From: an uncultured Gemmataceae bacterium
Lineage (GTDB): Bacteria > Planctomycetota > Planctomycetia > Gemmatales > Gemmataceae
Direction of reading: 5' to 3'
Assembly (NCBI GenBank): GCA_937923405.1
Contig: CALDUY010000020.1
Location: 72,777 to 136,776, forward strand
Length of the DNA: 64,000 nt
Shown here one piece after another: positions 25,408 to 36,314 of the stretch. A program made the translations under genes and the position numbers. The notes beneath the pieces are model-generated. The model saw only the letters and a list, made by a program, of their open reading frames with translations, ran no database searches and was not told the origin of the DNA. Positions within the stretch are counted from its first letter, which is position 1. The number at the start of each line of letters is the position of its first letter.

Positions 25408-25881
25408 TCAGTTGGCCGCGAAGGCCGCGCGCAGAGCTTCAACGCGGGCCCGGTTAACGCCCAAATCGGATCGTCCCGCGCGAGACGCAGAACGAACATG
25501 GATGAGCTTGGCCTCGCGATCGAGCAGACATTCAAGATCGTCGACGAAGCGAAAGAGCAGACTGGTACACTCAGCATGCAGATAGGAGTCGTTCACTTTG
25601 ACAATCCGGGTACGCGGCATGGCGGCGAGTACGGTTCGCAGGCGTTGCCAGGCCAGGTCGGGATCGCCTTCAAAGGAGATCGGTTGTATCGCGAAAACGC
25701 CGTCTTCTTGACTGCACACACAGTTGGGCGTGCCTGGACAGGGAGCGAGTCGACCATCATGCACCCCTAGGTTGTCGGGTCGACGTGCCGTTAGACTGAA
25801 CGCCACCATAATCAGCGCCCAGGCGACGACCGATACCAACAACACGATCAGACCGATTTTCAACATACGATGGTTCAGCAT
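25408..25881 (-). CDS. DUF1499 protein
   Basis: This 157-residue protein has an N-terminal membrane helix (about 6-27) and then a DUF1499 domain, recognised by APCPGTPNCVCSQ (about 43-55), WQRLRTVLAAMPRTRIV, YLHAECTSLLFRFVDDLEC and a C-terminal VRSASRAGRSDLGVNRARVE. DUF1499 proteins are exported or membrane-attached and of unknown function. I chose ATG 25881, which keeps the membrane helix near the start and avoids overlap with the upstream JmjC-like gene. It lies 38 bases downstream of that gene and is the last gene of the long minus-strand block. Confidence 0.8.
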   Translation of the reverse strand: MLNHRMLKIGLIVLLVSVVAWALIMVAFSLTARRPDNLGVHDGRLAPCPGTPNCVCSQEDGVFAIQPISFEGDPDLAWQRLRTVLAAMPRTRIVKVNDSYLHAECTSLLFRFVDDLECLLDREAKLIHVRSASRAGRSDLGVNRARVEALRAAFAAN

Positions 25882-25919
25882 ACTCTGATGATAGGTGAAG
25901 GTGCCGCCGACTTGGCCAC

Positions 25920-26786
25920 TCAGCGCGACCAGAAACGACGCAGGCGACGAACGACACGATAGCCGAAGTATTTCAGTTCGTCGCGCCAACCGGAGTTGCC
26001 CACAGGAGTGGGCTTCCAGCCGCGCTGCCGCAGGGCATGGTTGACGCGATAAATGATGCCACGCCGCTCGCTGACTCGCGTCTGAAAGGTGATGCTAAAC
26101 GAGATCGACACCTCGTCGCCATTCTTCACCCAGTGCGGCGCAGTCACGGGAACATGCACGCCCTCACCGGGCGTTAACTCGAACAACCGAGCCTGCTGCT
26201 GATATTCCTCCTTGAAGACCAGATTGCGATGCGCTCCGGAAAAGAAGCGTTCCAACTCCTCCTCACTAAGGATCGAACGATCCGACGGAAAAACATAGAT
26301 GAACTTGGTGCCACGAATTTGCAGCAGAAAGTTCCACTCGGGATCAATGTGATAGGGCGTGATGGAACCGGGCGAGGAGACGAAAAGGAACGCCTCGCGC
26401 AGGTCTATACGTTGGGCATCCGGATGGCCCTGTTGCTCGACCACGGCCAAACAGCGATTTAATAGATCGCCATACTCTGGATCTTGTTCGACATTCTTCA
26501 GCACCAGCCAAGAACGACATTCGGCGATGCGGCGGATGGTTTCTTGGGCCGAAAGGCCGTTGCGGGGTGTCTGAGCAGGATCCATGTTCACCGATAAATC
26601 ACCAGCGTTGTACTCGACGCGGTCTTCGGGTAGGAACTGAGCGAGTTGCAAGATGCGATCGAGTTGAAACAGAGGATGGTCGGCCAGATGATGTCGCACT
26701 CGAAACGGGCGTTGACCAAACTCCCGGGCAAACTCTGTTGGGTCAAATTCCAGCAGCGTCGTCGGCGTGGACAGGGCAGCGGTCAT
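25920..26786 (-). CDS. Cupin/JmjC-like protein
   Basis: This 288-residue protein has the layout of JmjC-like cupins, in many cases Fe(II)/2-oxoglutarate-dependent hydroxylases. The candidate iron ligands are His146 and Asp148 in ITPYHIDPEWNFLLQI and a third His at 218 in PHWVKNG, with LQIRGTKFIYVFP between them. The C-terminus is basic. Members hydroxylate protein side chains or small molecules, but here the substrate is unknown. It begins three bases after the end of the GNAT gene, so it is part of the glycan operon; a role in modifying a glycan precursor or a protein of the pathway is inference. Confidence 0.75.
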   Translation of the reverse strand: MTAALSTPTTLLEFDPTEFAREFGQRPFRVRHHLADHPLFQLDRILQLAQFLPEDRVEYNAGDLSVNMDPAQTPRNGLSAQETIRRIAECRSWLVLKNVEQDPEYGDLLNRCLAVVEQQGHPDAQRIDLREAFLFVSSPGSITPYHIDPEWNFLLQIRGTKFIYVFPSDRSILSEEELERFFSGAHRNLVFKEEYQQQARLFELTPGEGVHVPVTAPHWVKNGDEVSISFSITFQTRVSERRGIIYRVNHALRQRGWKPTPVGNSGWRDELKYFGYRVVRRLRRFWSR

Positions 26787-26789
26787 AGC

Positions 26790-28019
26790 TCAGTCTTCCT
26801 CGCGGATGAAATGTACGATTGGCGGCTTGTTGGTACGAATTTTTCGTTTCAGCCACCGGCCCAGAGGCATCAGCGACACCAGAGCATCTCCTGGACCGCG
26901 GCCAGTGGCAATCAACTGGGTTTTGATTCGTCGGCGATCGATCCACAGCCGGTTAATCATGAAATGATTAGGGATGGCACAGGAGTCCATCCACGGAACT
27001 AACCGATGTTGATGCAAATACTTGATATTGGCGATCTCTAAAAGCGAACCTGGGGAGTAGGGGGCATATTCTTCATTGAAGGCAATCTTGAAGGCAAAGC
27101 CGCCGGTGCTGGCCAGCAGGTTGCACTTCATGGCGATGGGAACGTCGTCGAGGAACAGGCCGAGCATGTGTAATCGCTTTCGTTCGTGGGCGGCGCGGAG
27201 CAACTCGCGGAAATAGGTGCAGCCCGGCGGGTCGCAGGCCAGAGCCGTTCCCTCACGGCCTTTCCAGCCTGAGGCTTCCAGTTGCAAGAACTGTTCGGTC
27301 CAGATGGCGACGTCGCCATCCGGCTCCAGCACGCGACATTCGAGGCGGCCCTTCTGGCTGAGTTGCCGTTCTTTGCGGCGGTAATCCTTGCGTCGCCGAC
27401 CCGAGATCGCCTCACTCAGATAGGTTTCTGCATCCTCGCGCGGTACGAAAATCGCCCGACAGTAAGCGTCTAGCACGAAGGCGGGACGTTGGCGTTCGTA
27501 CATGATGTCGGTGAGGGCGTGGGCAAACGAGGCATCCAGCGAGGCTTCTTCCATACGCCACAAGGGCCCGCCGAGCCGATTGGTTCGCAGCCACTCGAAA
27601 AAAGTGTTCAGCACGGCTCCAGCGTGCCCACTGCGTAACAGCGGCACAGTGAGGCAACAATACTTATGCTTCCACATCTCCACGACGGGCACGGGACAGA
27701 GCCAGTGCAGTTTACGTCGCACTAACGGAAAGAAGCCGCACAGCACCAGCTTGCGACGCTGAGCATTAACTGGCAGATAGATCAACACAAAGAAGACCTG
27801 CTCGTCGGCAGCGTAGGCACGAATGGCCGGCAGCAACGCCCACGGTTCGTAGAAGGCGTTGGCCTCGGTGGCGTGGTCGGCGAGAATGGTCCAGGCTTCA
27901 AGATGGTCGGCTAGTTCGGCTGGTTTGCGAATAATAACGATCTTGTAAGGAGATAAATTCGGAGGAGGTTCTGGACTGCCAGCGGCTGAGGTCGGAGGTG
28001 GCGCGGAGGCAGCGCTCAT
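26790..28019 (-). CDS. GNAT-family acyltransferase of the CelD/BcsL-FemAB type
   Basis: This 409-residue soluble protein has the two-lobe GNAT layout of the CelD/BcsL-like family. The recognisable segments are EANAFYEPWALLPAIRAY (about 52-69), RRRKDYRRKERQLSQKGRLECRV (about 210-232), and the second lobe with SGWKGREGTALACD, ERKRLHMLGLFLDDVPIAMKCNLLASTGGFAFKIAFNEEYAPYSPG. Members are common in polysaccharide loci and are thought to transfer acyl or aminoacyl groups onto sugars. The N-terminal 25 residues are Pro/Ala/Ser-rich and disordered. It follows the deacetylase gene by seven bases, so N-deacetylation and N-acylation may act on the same residue (inference). Confidence 0.82.
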   Translation of the reverse strand: MSAASAPPPTSAAGSPEPPPNLSPYKIVIIRKPAELADHLEAWTILADHATEANAFYEPWALLPAIRAYAADEQVFFVLIYLPVNAQRRKLVLCGFFPLVRRKLHWLCPVPVVEMWKHKYCCLTVPLLRSGHAGAVLNTFFEWLRTNRLGGPLWRMEEASLDASFAHALTDIMYERQRPAFVLDAYCRAIFVPREDAETYLSEAISGRRRKDYRRKERQLSQKGRLECRVLEPDGDVAIWTEQFLQLEASGWKGREGTALACDPPGCTYFRELLRAAHERKRLHMLGLFLDDVPIAMKCNLLASTGGFAFKIAFNEEYAPYSPGSLLEIANIKYLHQHRLVPWMDSCAIPNHFMINRLWIDRRRIKTQLIATGRGPGDALVSLMPLGRWLKRKIRTNKPPIVHFIREED

Positions 28020-28026
28020 GGGGAGC

Positions 28027-28929
28027 CTAGGTCAAGGAGTGATGTTCAGCTCTGGCGTGTTCGCCGTAGGGCCAGGGGTTACGAGCTAGTTCGTTGCTGG
28101 TGCGGCCTTTGAGGGCATACAGCCAGTTCAAGCAGCCAGCGAGGTACAGTTCCAGATGGGCCAGACTGCGAAAGTACGGCACTGCCTCCCGAGGCAGAAC
28201 ACGATTATCGAGGCCCGGCGTGACAAATCCCCCAAAGGCGGAGACGGCCCCTTCGTAGCCGGCCTCGGCGATCAGCGGAACATACTCCGGGCGAAGGTGA
28301 TGTTGCCCTCCAAACGGATAGGCGAACCAACGCACTGGCTGTCCGGTTTGATCTTCGAGAATCTGTTTGGAGCGGATCAGTTCATCCCAGGCTTGTTCGC
28401 GACTGACGATCCCCAGGTTGGCATGCGTCACAGTGTGAGAACCGATCTCGAACCCTAGGCGGACCATTTCGCGCACGTCGTTCCAGGTCAGGTTCGGCAT
28501 GGGAGGCAAGCCGCGATCCCACTCGAAGACCCGTTGGCTGTCGATGAACGAGGTGGGGAGAAAAAATGTAGCTGGCAGTCCGTGGTCGTGTAGCACTCGA
28601 CAAGCATTGAGGTTGTCGTGGTAGCTGTCGTCGAAAGTGATGGCCAAGGTGCGGGGCGGCATGGGCTCGCCAGCTCGGACGATACGGAAAATCTCGCTGA
28701 GGGGAACCACGCGGAACCGCTTGGCCAACATTGCACACATCTGACGGAAGCGAGTCGTCGAGACGGTCAGGCCATCCTCGGGAATCACGTCGGTAACGCG
28801 ATGAAACAGTAGAATAGTCATGAACCGATGCCCGAACAGACGAGCGAGGGACTCATGGGTCCACATCGCGCCGCTGTACTTGTAAGCACCGCAGAGGGCG
28901 ACTCGTACTCGTGCCTTCCATCCGGTCAT
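28027..28929 (-). CDS. Polysaccharide deacetylase (NodB homology, CE4)
   Basis: This 300-residue protein carries the CE4/NodB metal site: Asp100-Asp101 in LAITFDDSYHDN, and His165 and His169 in GSHTVTHANL, plus LLFHRVTD (40-47) and WFAYPFGG. The family removes N- or O-acetyl groups from amino-sugar polymers with a divalent metal. No clear signal peptide is seen, so it may act on a lipid-linked precursor at the cytoplasmic face, or be exported by another route. The start at 28929 lacks a strong ribosome binding site; ATGs at 28866 and 28824 are alternatives. It sits seven bases upstream of the GNAT gene. Confidence 0.88.
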   Translation of the reverse strand: MTGWKARVRVALCGAYKYSGAMWTHESLARLFGHRFMTILLFHRVTDVIPEDGLTVSTTRFRQMCAMLAKRFRVVPLSEIFRIVRAGEPMPPRTLAITFDDSYHDNLNACRVLHDHGLPATFFLPTSFIDSQRVFEWDRGLPPMPNLTWNDVREMVRLGFEIGSHTVTHANLGIVSREQAWDELIRSKQILEDQTGQPVRWFAYPFGGQHHLRPEYVPLIAEAGYEGAVSAFGGFVTPGLDNRVLPREAVPYFRSLAHLELYLAGCLNWLYALKGRTSNELARNPWPYGEHARAEHHSLT

Positions 28930-29016
28930 TGGTTCACAGTACCACTTAACTAGAAGAGCTACTCGTTGCTTCCGAATTCGTCCGAATCAACTATAGGCTA
29001 CGAAACGAGTCAGGGA

Positions 29017-30360
29017 TCAGGCTCGAACAATCCGCCCCGAGGCAGCCTCCAGGCCTCGGGTCGCGTTGCGGGTGTCGATCACCAGTGGCGCATGCTGAAC
29101 GATCATTCGCCAGTCATAGGCACTGTGATCCGTGACAATGACAACGCAATCTTGACTTGCCAGATAGTCTGGTGTCAAAGGTTCGCTGGCCATCCGCAAG
29201 TGTGGGTGATTTCTAGTGGGTGGCAAGCGCGGGATATGCGGATCGTTATAGCGAACGACCGCTCCCTTGCGCAGGAGCAGATCCATCAGCTCGAACCCGG
29301 GCGACTCACGACAATCATCGATGTCTTTTTTATAGGCCATCCCCAGCAGGGTGATCTTACTGCCGCGAATCGGCTTACCAACATTATTGAGCGCGTCGGC
29401 GATTTTCTCCAGCACGAAATACGGCATATTGGTGTTCACTTCGCCGGCCAACTCGATGAAGCGCGTCGTCAGACCGAAGCGTCGGGCCACCCAGGTGAGG
29501 TAGAACGGATCGATGGGGATGCAGTGACCGCCCAATCCCGGACCAGGATAGAACGCCTGGAAACCAAACGGTTTGGTCTTGGCCGCGTCGATGACTTCCC
29601 AGACATCGATGCCCATGCGGTCGTACAGCACCTTGAGTTCGTTGACCAGAGCAATGTTGATGGCGCGATAGGTGTTTTCGAGAATCTTGCAGGCCTCGGC
29701 GACCTCGGGAGAACTGACGCGAACCACCTGACTGATGGCCGCGCCGTAGAGGGTGGCGGCGAGGTGGAGACTGGTCGGCTCCAGCCCTCCAACCACTTTA
29801 GGGATCGTTGAAGTCGAATACTTCTCGTTGCCAGGATCTTCGCGTTCAGGACTGAAGGCCAGGAAGTAGTCGTGCCCGACTTTCAACCGTGTATCCTCAA
29901 GCACTGGCAGAACCACCTCGCGCGTCGTGCCGGGATAAGTGGTGCTTTCGAGAATCACCAGTTGCCCCGGACGGAGTGTGCGAGCAATGGCCTGCGTGGA
30001 TCGCACAACGAAGGTCAGGTCCGGCTCGCGGGAATCTGTCAGGGGAGTCGGCACGCAGATGAGAATGCAATCCGGTTCGCCGAGCCGCTCGAACTGCGTG
30101 GTCGCCGTGAATCCCTGCTGGAGCATTCGGGCGATGTCCTCGGCAGGAATGTGTTTGAGATAACTGTGTCCGGCATGAAGTTTTTCGATCTTGGTTGGAT
30201 CAATGTCGAAGCCCAGCACAGCAAAGCCAGCGGAGCTGAAGGTGCGTGCCAACGGTAACCCGACGTAGCCCAGGCCGATGATGCCGACTTTGGCCTGCCG
30301 GGATTGCAGGCGTTCGAGCAGACTGACTGCCAGGGGGGGCAACTCCAAGTTGCGTTGCAT
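29017..30360 (-). CDS. UDP-sugar dehydrogenase, WecC/WbpA type
   Basis: This 447-residue enzyme belongs to the nucleotide-sugar dehydrogenase family. The Rossmann NAD site is VGIIGLGYVGLPLA (25-38), the catalytic Cys lies in GPGLGGHCIPIDP near residue 278, and the central helix carries LENTYRAINIALVNEL. It oxidises C6 of a UDP-sugar twice to give a uronic acid. With a WecB epimerase in the same block, UDP-ManNAc to UDP-ManNAcA is a likely reaction, but UDP-GlcNAc 6-dehydrogenase activity (WbpA) is equally fitting by motif. It lies 13 bases downstream of the membrane glycosyltransferase gene. Confidence 0.9.
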   Translation of the reverse strand: MQRNLELPPLAVSLLERLQSRQAKVGIIGLGYVGLPLARTFSSAGFAVLGFDIDPTKIEKLHAGHSYLKHIPAEDIARMLQQGFTATTQFERLGEPDCILICVPTPLTDSREPDLTFVVRSTQAIARTLRPGQLVILESTTYPGTTREVVLPVLEDTRLKVGHDYFLAFSPEREDPGNEKYSTSTIPKVVGGLEPTSLHLAATLYGAAISQVVRVSSPEVAEACKILENTYRAINIALVNELKVLYDRMGIDVWEVIDAAKTKPFGFQAFYPGPGLGGHCIPIDPFYLTWVARRFGLTTRFIELAGEVNTNMPYFVLEKIADALNNVGKPIRGSKITLLGMAYKKDIDDCRESPGFELMDLLLRKGAVVRYNDPHIPRLPPTRNHPHLRMASEPLTPDYLASQDCVVIVTDHSAYDWRMIVQHAPLVIDTRNATRGLEAASGRIVRA

Positions 30361-30373
30361 GCAGGTCTCCCAA

Positions 30374-31575
30374 TCAGGAACGCCGCCAGGTCGATAGAGC
30401 CAAAGCGGGATAGAGCATCAACAGCGGGGCATTAGCATCACGAAAGCGCGGACTACCCCAGAAGATCACTGCGGTCAGCACGGTAGCCATCATGACCAGA
30501 TGAATGACGAGCCAACCAGGCGCGACGGGGCCGCGTAGACAGAGCCAACCGCCGACCAGTCCCAGCAGAAGCACGGGCACCCAGCAGACCACTCGTAGAA
30601 CAAGATACCATCTGCCGGCGTCGAAGTCCGGTAGCCAGAAGATTAATCGGGCCACTTTCAGCGGAACGGTGACGGCGGCCTCGTCTGGATGGGCGCGGAT
30701 CCACTTCAGGCCAAGCTGCCATTCCACCTGATCGCTGGCCAACTCGCTGCCGGCGGCAACGATTTCGTCGCGTCCAGGCAGTTCCACCGTGCTAAGCCAA
30801 CTGCCCCAGTAACGCCATTCGCGAACGACCCGAGGATTGTTGCCGCCATAGAACGTCGAGCCGCCATTCGTCGCCACAAAGACGAAGCGGTCGTGAACCT
30901 GATAGTTGCGATAGATCCAGGGAGCCAAGACAAGGAGGGTGCCCACGCCGAGCGCCGCCAGGTAGAGAACGCTACGCCGCCAGACACGCCGATCGACGAG
31001 CAACAGCCCCCACAGCGGAAGCAACAGGACGGCGAAGGGGCGGGTCAGCACAGCTAATCCCAGGATCGCTCCCAGAGCGAAGACAAAAAGTATGTCGTAG
31101 ATCTTGTTTGTATACAACAGCAGCATCATCCAAGCAGCAACAGCCAGCAGCGGGACAAAGAGGTTCTCGGAGTAGAACATCGTCGCGAACCACCAGTGCG
31201 GCACGAAAAAGACGCAGAGCCAGCCAGCTAAGCGTGCCCCGAGTTCGTCGAGCAACTGTCGCCCCAGCAGATAAGCCAGGGTGCAAGCCAGCCCGCCGAG
31301 GATGCAGTTGGTCAGATAGACAGCTTCGGGGCGTTCGCCGAATAGCGTGTACAGGCCGGCCAGGAAGAACGGCCAACCCGGCGCGCGAAACGAAGTAAGG
31401 CGAGAGTCGCGGTTGGTGTACCCTTCGCCTCGGGCCAGGTGCTGGGCCAGGGTGTTGAACTCGATGTCATCCGCAGAAGAGAGGCCTACGGGCATGGCGT
31501 GGACATCGCGAACCAGTAGCACGAAAACAGCACGGATGAGGAACCCCGAGAGGAACAACAACAGGGCAGTACGTC

Positions 31576-31579
<4 letters not shown>
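30374..31579 (-). CDS. Membrane glycosyltransferase of the GT39/ArnT (PMT) type
   Basis: This 401-residue integral membrane protein has about ten helices. An acidic loop after the first helix (SADDIEFNTLAQHLARGEGYT, about 33-53) is the typical catalytic loop of GT-C enzymes that use polyprenyl-phosphate sugars, followed by FRAPGWPFFLAGLY. It would transfer a sugar at the periplasmic face onto glycan, lipid or protein. The ATG at 31579 overlaps the upstream stop by four bases (ATGA); a longer frame starting at 32245 runs through the upstream gene and is rejected. Acceptor and donor are unknown. Confidence 0.85.
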
Positions 31580-32784
<1,205 letters not shown>

Positions 32785-32796
32785 AGCGCCCCCTTC

Positions 32797-33969
32797 TCAC
32801 GACGGAACGACGATTTTTGATCTATCATACAACACCTTGCTCCACGAAGTAGTCACTCGCCCTGTGATCCAGACCCAGAAGGCGACCCAAGCAGCAGTGT
32901 TGAGTACCAGAAACGAGCCAGCAGCGGAGATTAACTTACCTCCTCGTTTGGTTACTAACCCCACAACGCCCAGAAAGTATCCCACAACTTGCGCTGCCAG
33001 CGCCGCTTGGAAGAACAGCCCCTGGCCCAAAACGCTGAACAGCAGCAATCCCAACAAAGCCCAGGGCACGAGCAGACGGGACAATTTGTGCGAGAGAACC
33101 TGCAGCCAGATCGGATTACTCCACGGCAAGAGAGCCTGCGGTAGTCGGGCAGCGAGTTGGAAGTTACCCGCCAGTGTGCGAACCTTGCGACGAAACTCGT
33201 CACTCGTTCGTTCGGGAAGACGATCATAGGCAATGGCCCGGCTATCATGCACCACACGATAACCGTTCATGGCCACGCGTAACGGCCAGTAGACATCATC
33301 CAAAATCGTACCGGGCGGAATCGGCTCGAACAATTGCTGTCGGCAGGCGCTGATCGCTCCGGTAACGCTGACCTGCGACCAGACGGCACTCTCGTTGCGA
33401 CGTAGCCACTTCTCATATCGCCAGTAGAGGCTGACTCCGGACAACGTTCCCGGTTTAGCCGTCACGACCAGATCGCCAGAGACCGCGCCAATCTGTGGAT
33501 CGGTAAAATTTTCCAGCAGTCGATGCAGAGCATCTGGCGACCAGGTTTGCCGCACATCCGCGAAGACGAAATACTTCCCCGTCGCCTGCATCGCCGCGTG
33601 AGTCAGAGCCGCTGCCTTGCCAACTCGCGTTGGCAACTCCAACAAGCGAACGCGGCTCGACGTGTAGCGACGCACTATGTCAGCAGTGCCGTCCGTCGAA
33701 CCATCCGTCACAACGAGAAGCTCGCCCTCCAGATTGGTCCGCTCGAACAGATCAATAAACTCTAGCAGGCGGCGTTCGATGTTGGCCTCTTCGTTGTAGG
33801 CACAGACGAGGACGGAAACACTCCCCAGCGGCGGAGACGATTCAGGGAGAGGACTTTTGCTCCTAGCGGGACGCAGGCGAGCGAGCAAGGCGAGCAAAAA
33901 CGGATAAAGCAGATACGGATAGACGATAAGGAAGACGCAGATCCAGAAGCCGAGTTCATGCACAGACAT
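32797..33969 (-). CDS. Processive-type family 2 glycosyltransferase
   Basis: This 390-residue protein has an N-terminal membrane helix, a GT-A domain with VLVCAYNEE (53-61), TDGSTDGT (88-95) and FADVRQ (136-141), and about three C-terminal helices. This is the plan of cytoplasm-facing GT2 enzymes such as hyaluronan or poly-GlcNAc synthases. The acceptor-side segment GTILDDVYWPLRVAMNGYRVV is present; the Q/RxxRW motif reads RKVRTLAG, so processivity is uncertain. It overlaps the upstream GT4 gene by 14 bases and precedes the NodB-like gene by 12. Confidence 0.88.
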   Translation of the reverse strand: MSVHELGFWICVFLIVYPYLLYPFLLALLARLRPARSKSPLPESSPPLGSVSVLVCAYNEEANIERRLLEFIDLFERTNLEGELLVVTDGSTDGTADIVRRYTSSRVRLLELPTRVGKAAALTHAAMQATGKYFVFADVRQTWSPDALHRLLENFTDPQIGAVSGDLVVTAKPGTLSGVSLYWRYEKWLRRNESAVWSQVSVTGAISACRQQLFEPIPPGTILDDVYWPLRVAMNGYRVVHDSRAIAYDRLPERTSDEFRRKVRTLAGNFQLAARLPQALLPWSNPIWLQVLSHKLSRLLVPWALLGLLLFSVLGQGLFFQAALAAQVVGYFLGVVGLVTKRGGKLISAAGSFLVLNTAAWVAFWVWITGRVTTSWSKVLYDRSKIVVPS

Positions 33970-35092
33970 GGCCCCTCCTCTCTGCTGTCAACTGATTGAA
34001 CAGAGCGCGGTAGCGTGCCGCCTGGACAGCGAAGGTGAACTCTTCCCGGACTCGATGAGCGGCCTGTCGGCCCATCTCTCGGCGCTTCTCGTCGGTGGAT
34101 AAAGCCTGGAGAATTTTCACCGCCAGCGGATCCTCCTGAGCAGGCGGTACCAGGTAGCCGGTCACTCCTTCGAGTATCACCTCGGGAGTACCGCCCACGG
34201 CGGTAGCGACGACTGGAACAGCAGCGGCCTGCGCCTCCAGGACGGCGACAGGTAACCCTTCGGTGTGCGAGGAAAGCACAAACAGATCCAGCCCGGGCAA
34301 CAGTTTGTCCAGATCATCGCGGAAGCCGCCTAGCACGACTCGACCCTGAAGCCCATAGCCTTCGATCAACTCTTCCAGCGCGGGGCGTAGCGGACCTTCA
34401 CCAAAGAGTAGGAACCCGACATCGTTGCGTTGGCGACAGACCAAGGCGGCAGCGGTGATGAGTACATCGAAGCCTTTTTCGGGACTGAGGCGTCCTGCCG
34501 CCCCCACGATCAGGGCAGGCGGGCGCTCGAAGAAACTCTCGATGTTTTGCCGACTGTCCGGACAGGGATGCTCGAAGGCGCGGGCGTCGATGGCGTTGCG
34601 AATGACGTGCAATTTCGTTTGGGGCACTCCAGCGGCACGCAATCGACCTGCCATCGCCTCGGAGACGCAAACCACGGCATCGAGTCGACGCATCACCCAG
34701 GCATCGATGGCTTCGTAGAGTCGTACCTTGAAGGTGACACCGGTCCAGCCGTGGGCGATGGCGACCACGGGAACCCCGGCCTGGCGACCCGCACGCCAGC
34801 CGAGGATGTCCGGCTTGTACCCGCTGGTGCAGAGAAGATCGGTCTGCAGTTTTTGTAGGTGCCGTGCCACCTCGTCAATCGCTCGACCAACCCGAGGGAA
34901 GTTGGATTGTAGCTCAATGGCCTCGAACCCCTGGGCACGAGCGCGGTCGAGAAAGGGCCGTGCCAGACCGCGTTCGGCGAACGACAGAAACGTAGTGCGA
35001 CAATCCGGAGTCAAGGCCTGAGCCAACCCCAGCGCCTGCCGCTCGGGGCCGCCGAAGAACGGCGAGGCTAACAGGTGAACTAAATGCATCAT
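33956..35092 (-). CDS. Family 4 glycosyltransferase
   Basis: This 378-residue enzyme has the GT-B plan: an N-terminal GGPERQALGLAQAL (14-27) and a C-terminal nucleotide-sugar domain with GRLSPEKGFDVLI and the E-x7-E motif HTEGLPVAVLEAQAAAVPVVAT. It transfers a sugar with retention from a nucleotide donor at the cytoplasmic membrane face; donor and acceptor are unknown. Its ATG directly abuts the TAA of the upstream glycosyltransferase gene and its end overlaps the GT2 gene, so expression is probably coupled. Confidence 0.9.
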   Translation of the reverse strand: MMHLVHLLASPFFGGPERQALGLAQALTPDCRTTFLSFAERGLARPFLDRARAQGFEAIELQSNFPRVGRAIDEVARHLQKLQTDLLCTSGYKPDILGWRAGRQAGVPVVAIAHGWTGVTFKVRLYEAIDAWVMRRLDAVVCVSEAMAGRLRAAGVPQTKLHVIRNAIDARAFEHPCPDSRQNIESFFERPPALIVGAAGRLSPEKGFDVLITAAALVCRQRNDVGFLLFGEGPLRPALEELIEGYGLQGRVVLGGFRDDLDKLLPGLDLFVLSSHTEGLPVAVLEAQAAAVPVVATAVGGTPEVILEGVTGYLVPPAQEDPLAVKILQALSTDEKRREMGRQAAHRVREEFTFAVQAARYRALFNQLTAERRGHVCA

Positions 35093-36304
35093 TTACTCTC
35101 CGGCACGGACTTTTTCCCAGACGCGCTCCAGTCGCTCGGCCAATGACGACCAGTCGTAGCGTTCGGTGACACTGCGGCGACCTTGTTCAGCCTGTCGCCG
35201 GGCGGCTTTCGGTTGATTCAGACAGTGCAAGATGGCGTGGGTGAACTCTTCGGGACTGTTGGCCTGGATGTACTCCTGACCGGGACGGAGAATCAACCCT
35301 TCGGCCCCGACGCGCGAGGCGACGACCGGTAACCCAGCGGCCAGAGCCTCTAAAATTTTCAAGCGCGAACCTCCCCCGATGCGCAGCGGAACCGCCAGCA
35401 CCGCGCTGGCTTCGAGAAACGGTCGCACGTCTGGTACGTCCGCATGGAGTTCGACTCCCGGTTGCTCGGCGAGACGCTTCCGCAGTTGGTCCGACGGAGC
35501 TCGCCCTACGACCAGCAGCTTGGCCTCGGGCACCAAGGCACGAACCGCAGGGAAAATCGACTCCAGCAACAGGTCCAGTGCGTCGAGGTTGGGCCGCCAG
35601 TCCAGTGAGCCTAAATAGAGAATAGCCCGCGAATCGGGATGAGGTCGAAGGTTGGCGAAGGAGGCGACATCGACGCCGTTGTCGATCACCTCGATGTTGT
35701 TGAGGTGAAACAGTTCGCGAGCCAGGGCCGCGTCTTCGAGCGTGACGGCGACGACGTGCCGGACTGAATGAAAGGCTTCGGCCTCGAAGGTAAGAAACTT
35801 GCGCCACTGGCGGCGGATATACCATCTTTTCAGAGGGTTTTTCTCGGCTTCATGATAGCGTTGCCAGATCAGACTGTCCACGTTGGGAGCCTGTAGCACT
35901 ACGGGGATCCGCTTGTCGGGGAGGGTGTAAAGATAGCCCGACCATTCCAGCTGGATCAGGTCTACAGGATGCCTCGCGACATGCTCAGCGACGGCGGCGC
36001 GGAACCGCTCGCTGAAATGCGACGTGACCGAATAGGGGTAGCGCGAGAAGAGATTGCCCACCAGGCGAGTGTAGAACCCCAGCCCCTGTTTGCGCGGAAT
36101 CGGATCATCGAAAATTTTAGTCTCGATGCCGTGGCTGGTGAGGTACTCCGTGGCGAGGCGATTCTGTTTGGCGTCGCCGTGGTTTCGCCCCAGGTAAGTG
36201 ATCCGGTGTCGCTGCGCCAGCCGCAGCATCAGATGCAGGGTGCGTAGACGCTTGCCGGATGTGGCCGGATAAGCGACATCGCCATCGACGATGACGGCAT
36301 TCAT
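35093..36304 (-). CDS. Family 4 glycosyltransferase (exosortase-locus type)
   Basis: This 403-residue GT-B enzyme has YPATSGKRLRTLHLMLRLAQRH near the start, DNGVDVASF in the middle and the donor-site motif VLAVPLRIGGGSRLKILEALAAGLPVVAS. This subfamily, with IGGGSRLKILEAL in place of the usual SxxEGxPxxxLEAM, is typical of exopolysaccharide loci. I chose ATG 36304 because it follows the previous stop by 10 bases and the Rossmann strand then falls near the start; the longer frame to 36427 lies inside the upstream gene. Sugar specificity unknown. Confidence 0.87.
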   Translation of the reverse strand: MNAVIVDGDVAYPATSGKRLRTLHLMLRLAQRHRITYLGRNHGDAKQNRLATEYLTSHGIETKIFDDPIPRKQGLGFYTRLVGNLFSRYPYSVTSHFSERFRAAVAEHVARHPVDLIQLEWSGYLYTLPDKRIPVVLQAPNVDSLIWQRYHEAEKNPLKRWYIRRQWRKFLTFEAEAFHSVRHVVAVTLEDAALARELFHLNNIEVIDNGVDVASFANLRPHPDSRAILYLGSLDWRPNLDALDLLLESIFPAVRALVPEAKLLVVGRAPSDQLRKRLAEQPGVELHADVPDVRPFLEASAVLAVPLRIGGGSRLKILEALAAGLPVVASRVGAEGLILRPGQEYIQANSPEEFTHAILHCLNQPKAARRQAEQGRRSVTERYDWSSLAERLERVWEKVRAGE

Positions 36305-36314
36305 AACTCGGCAC

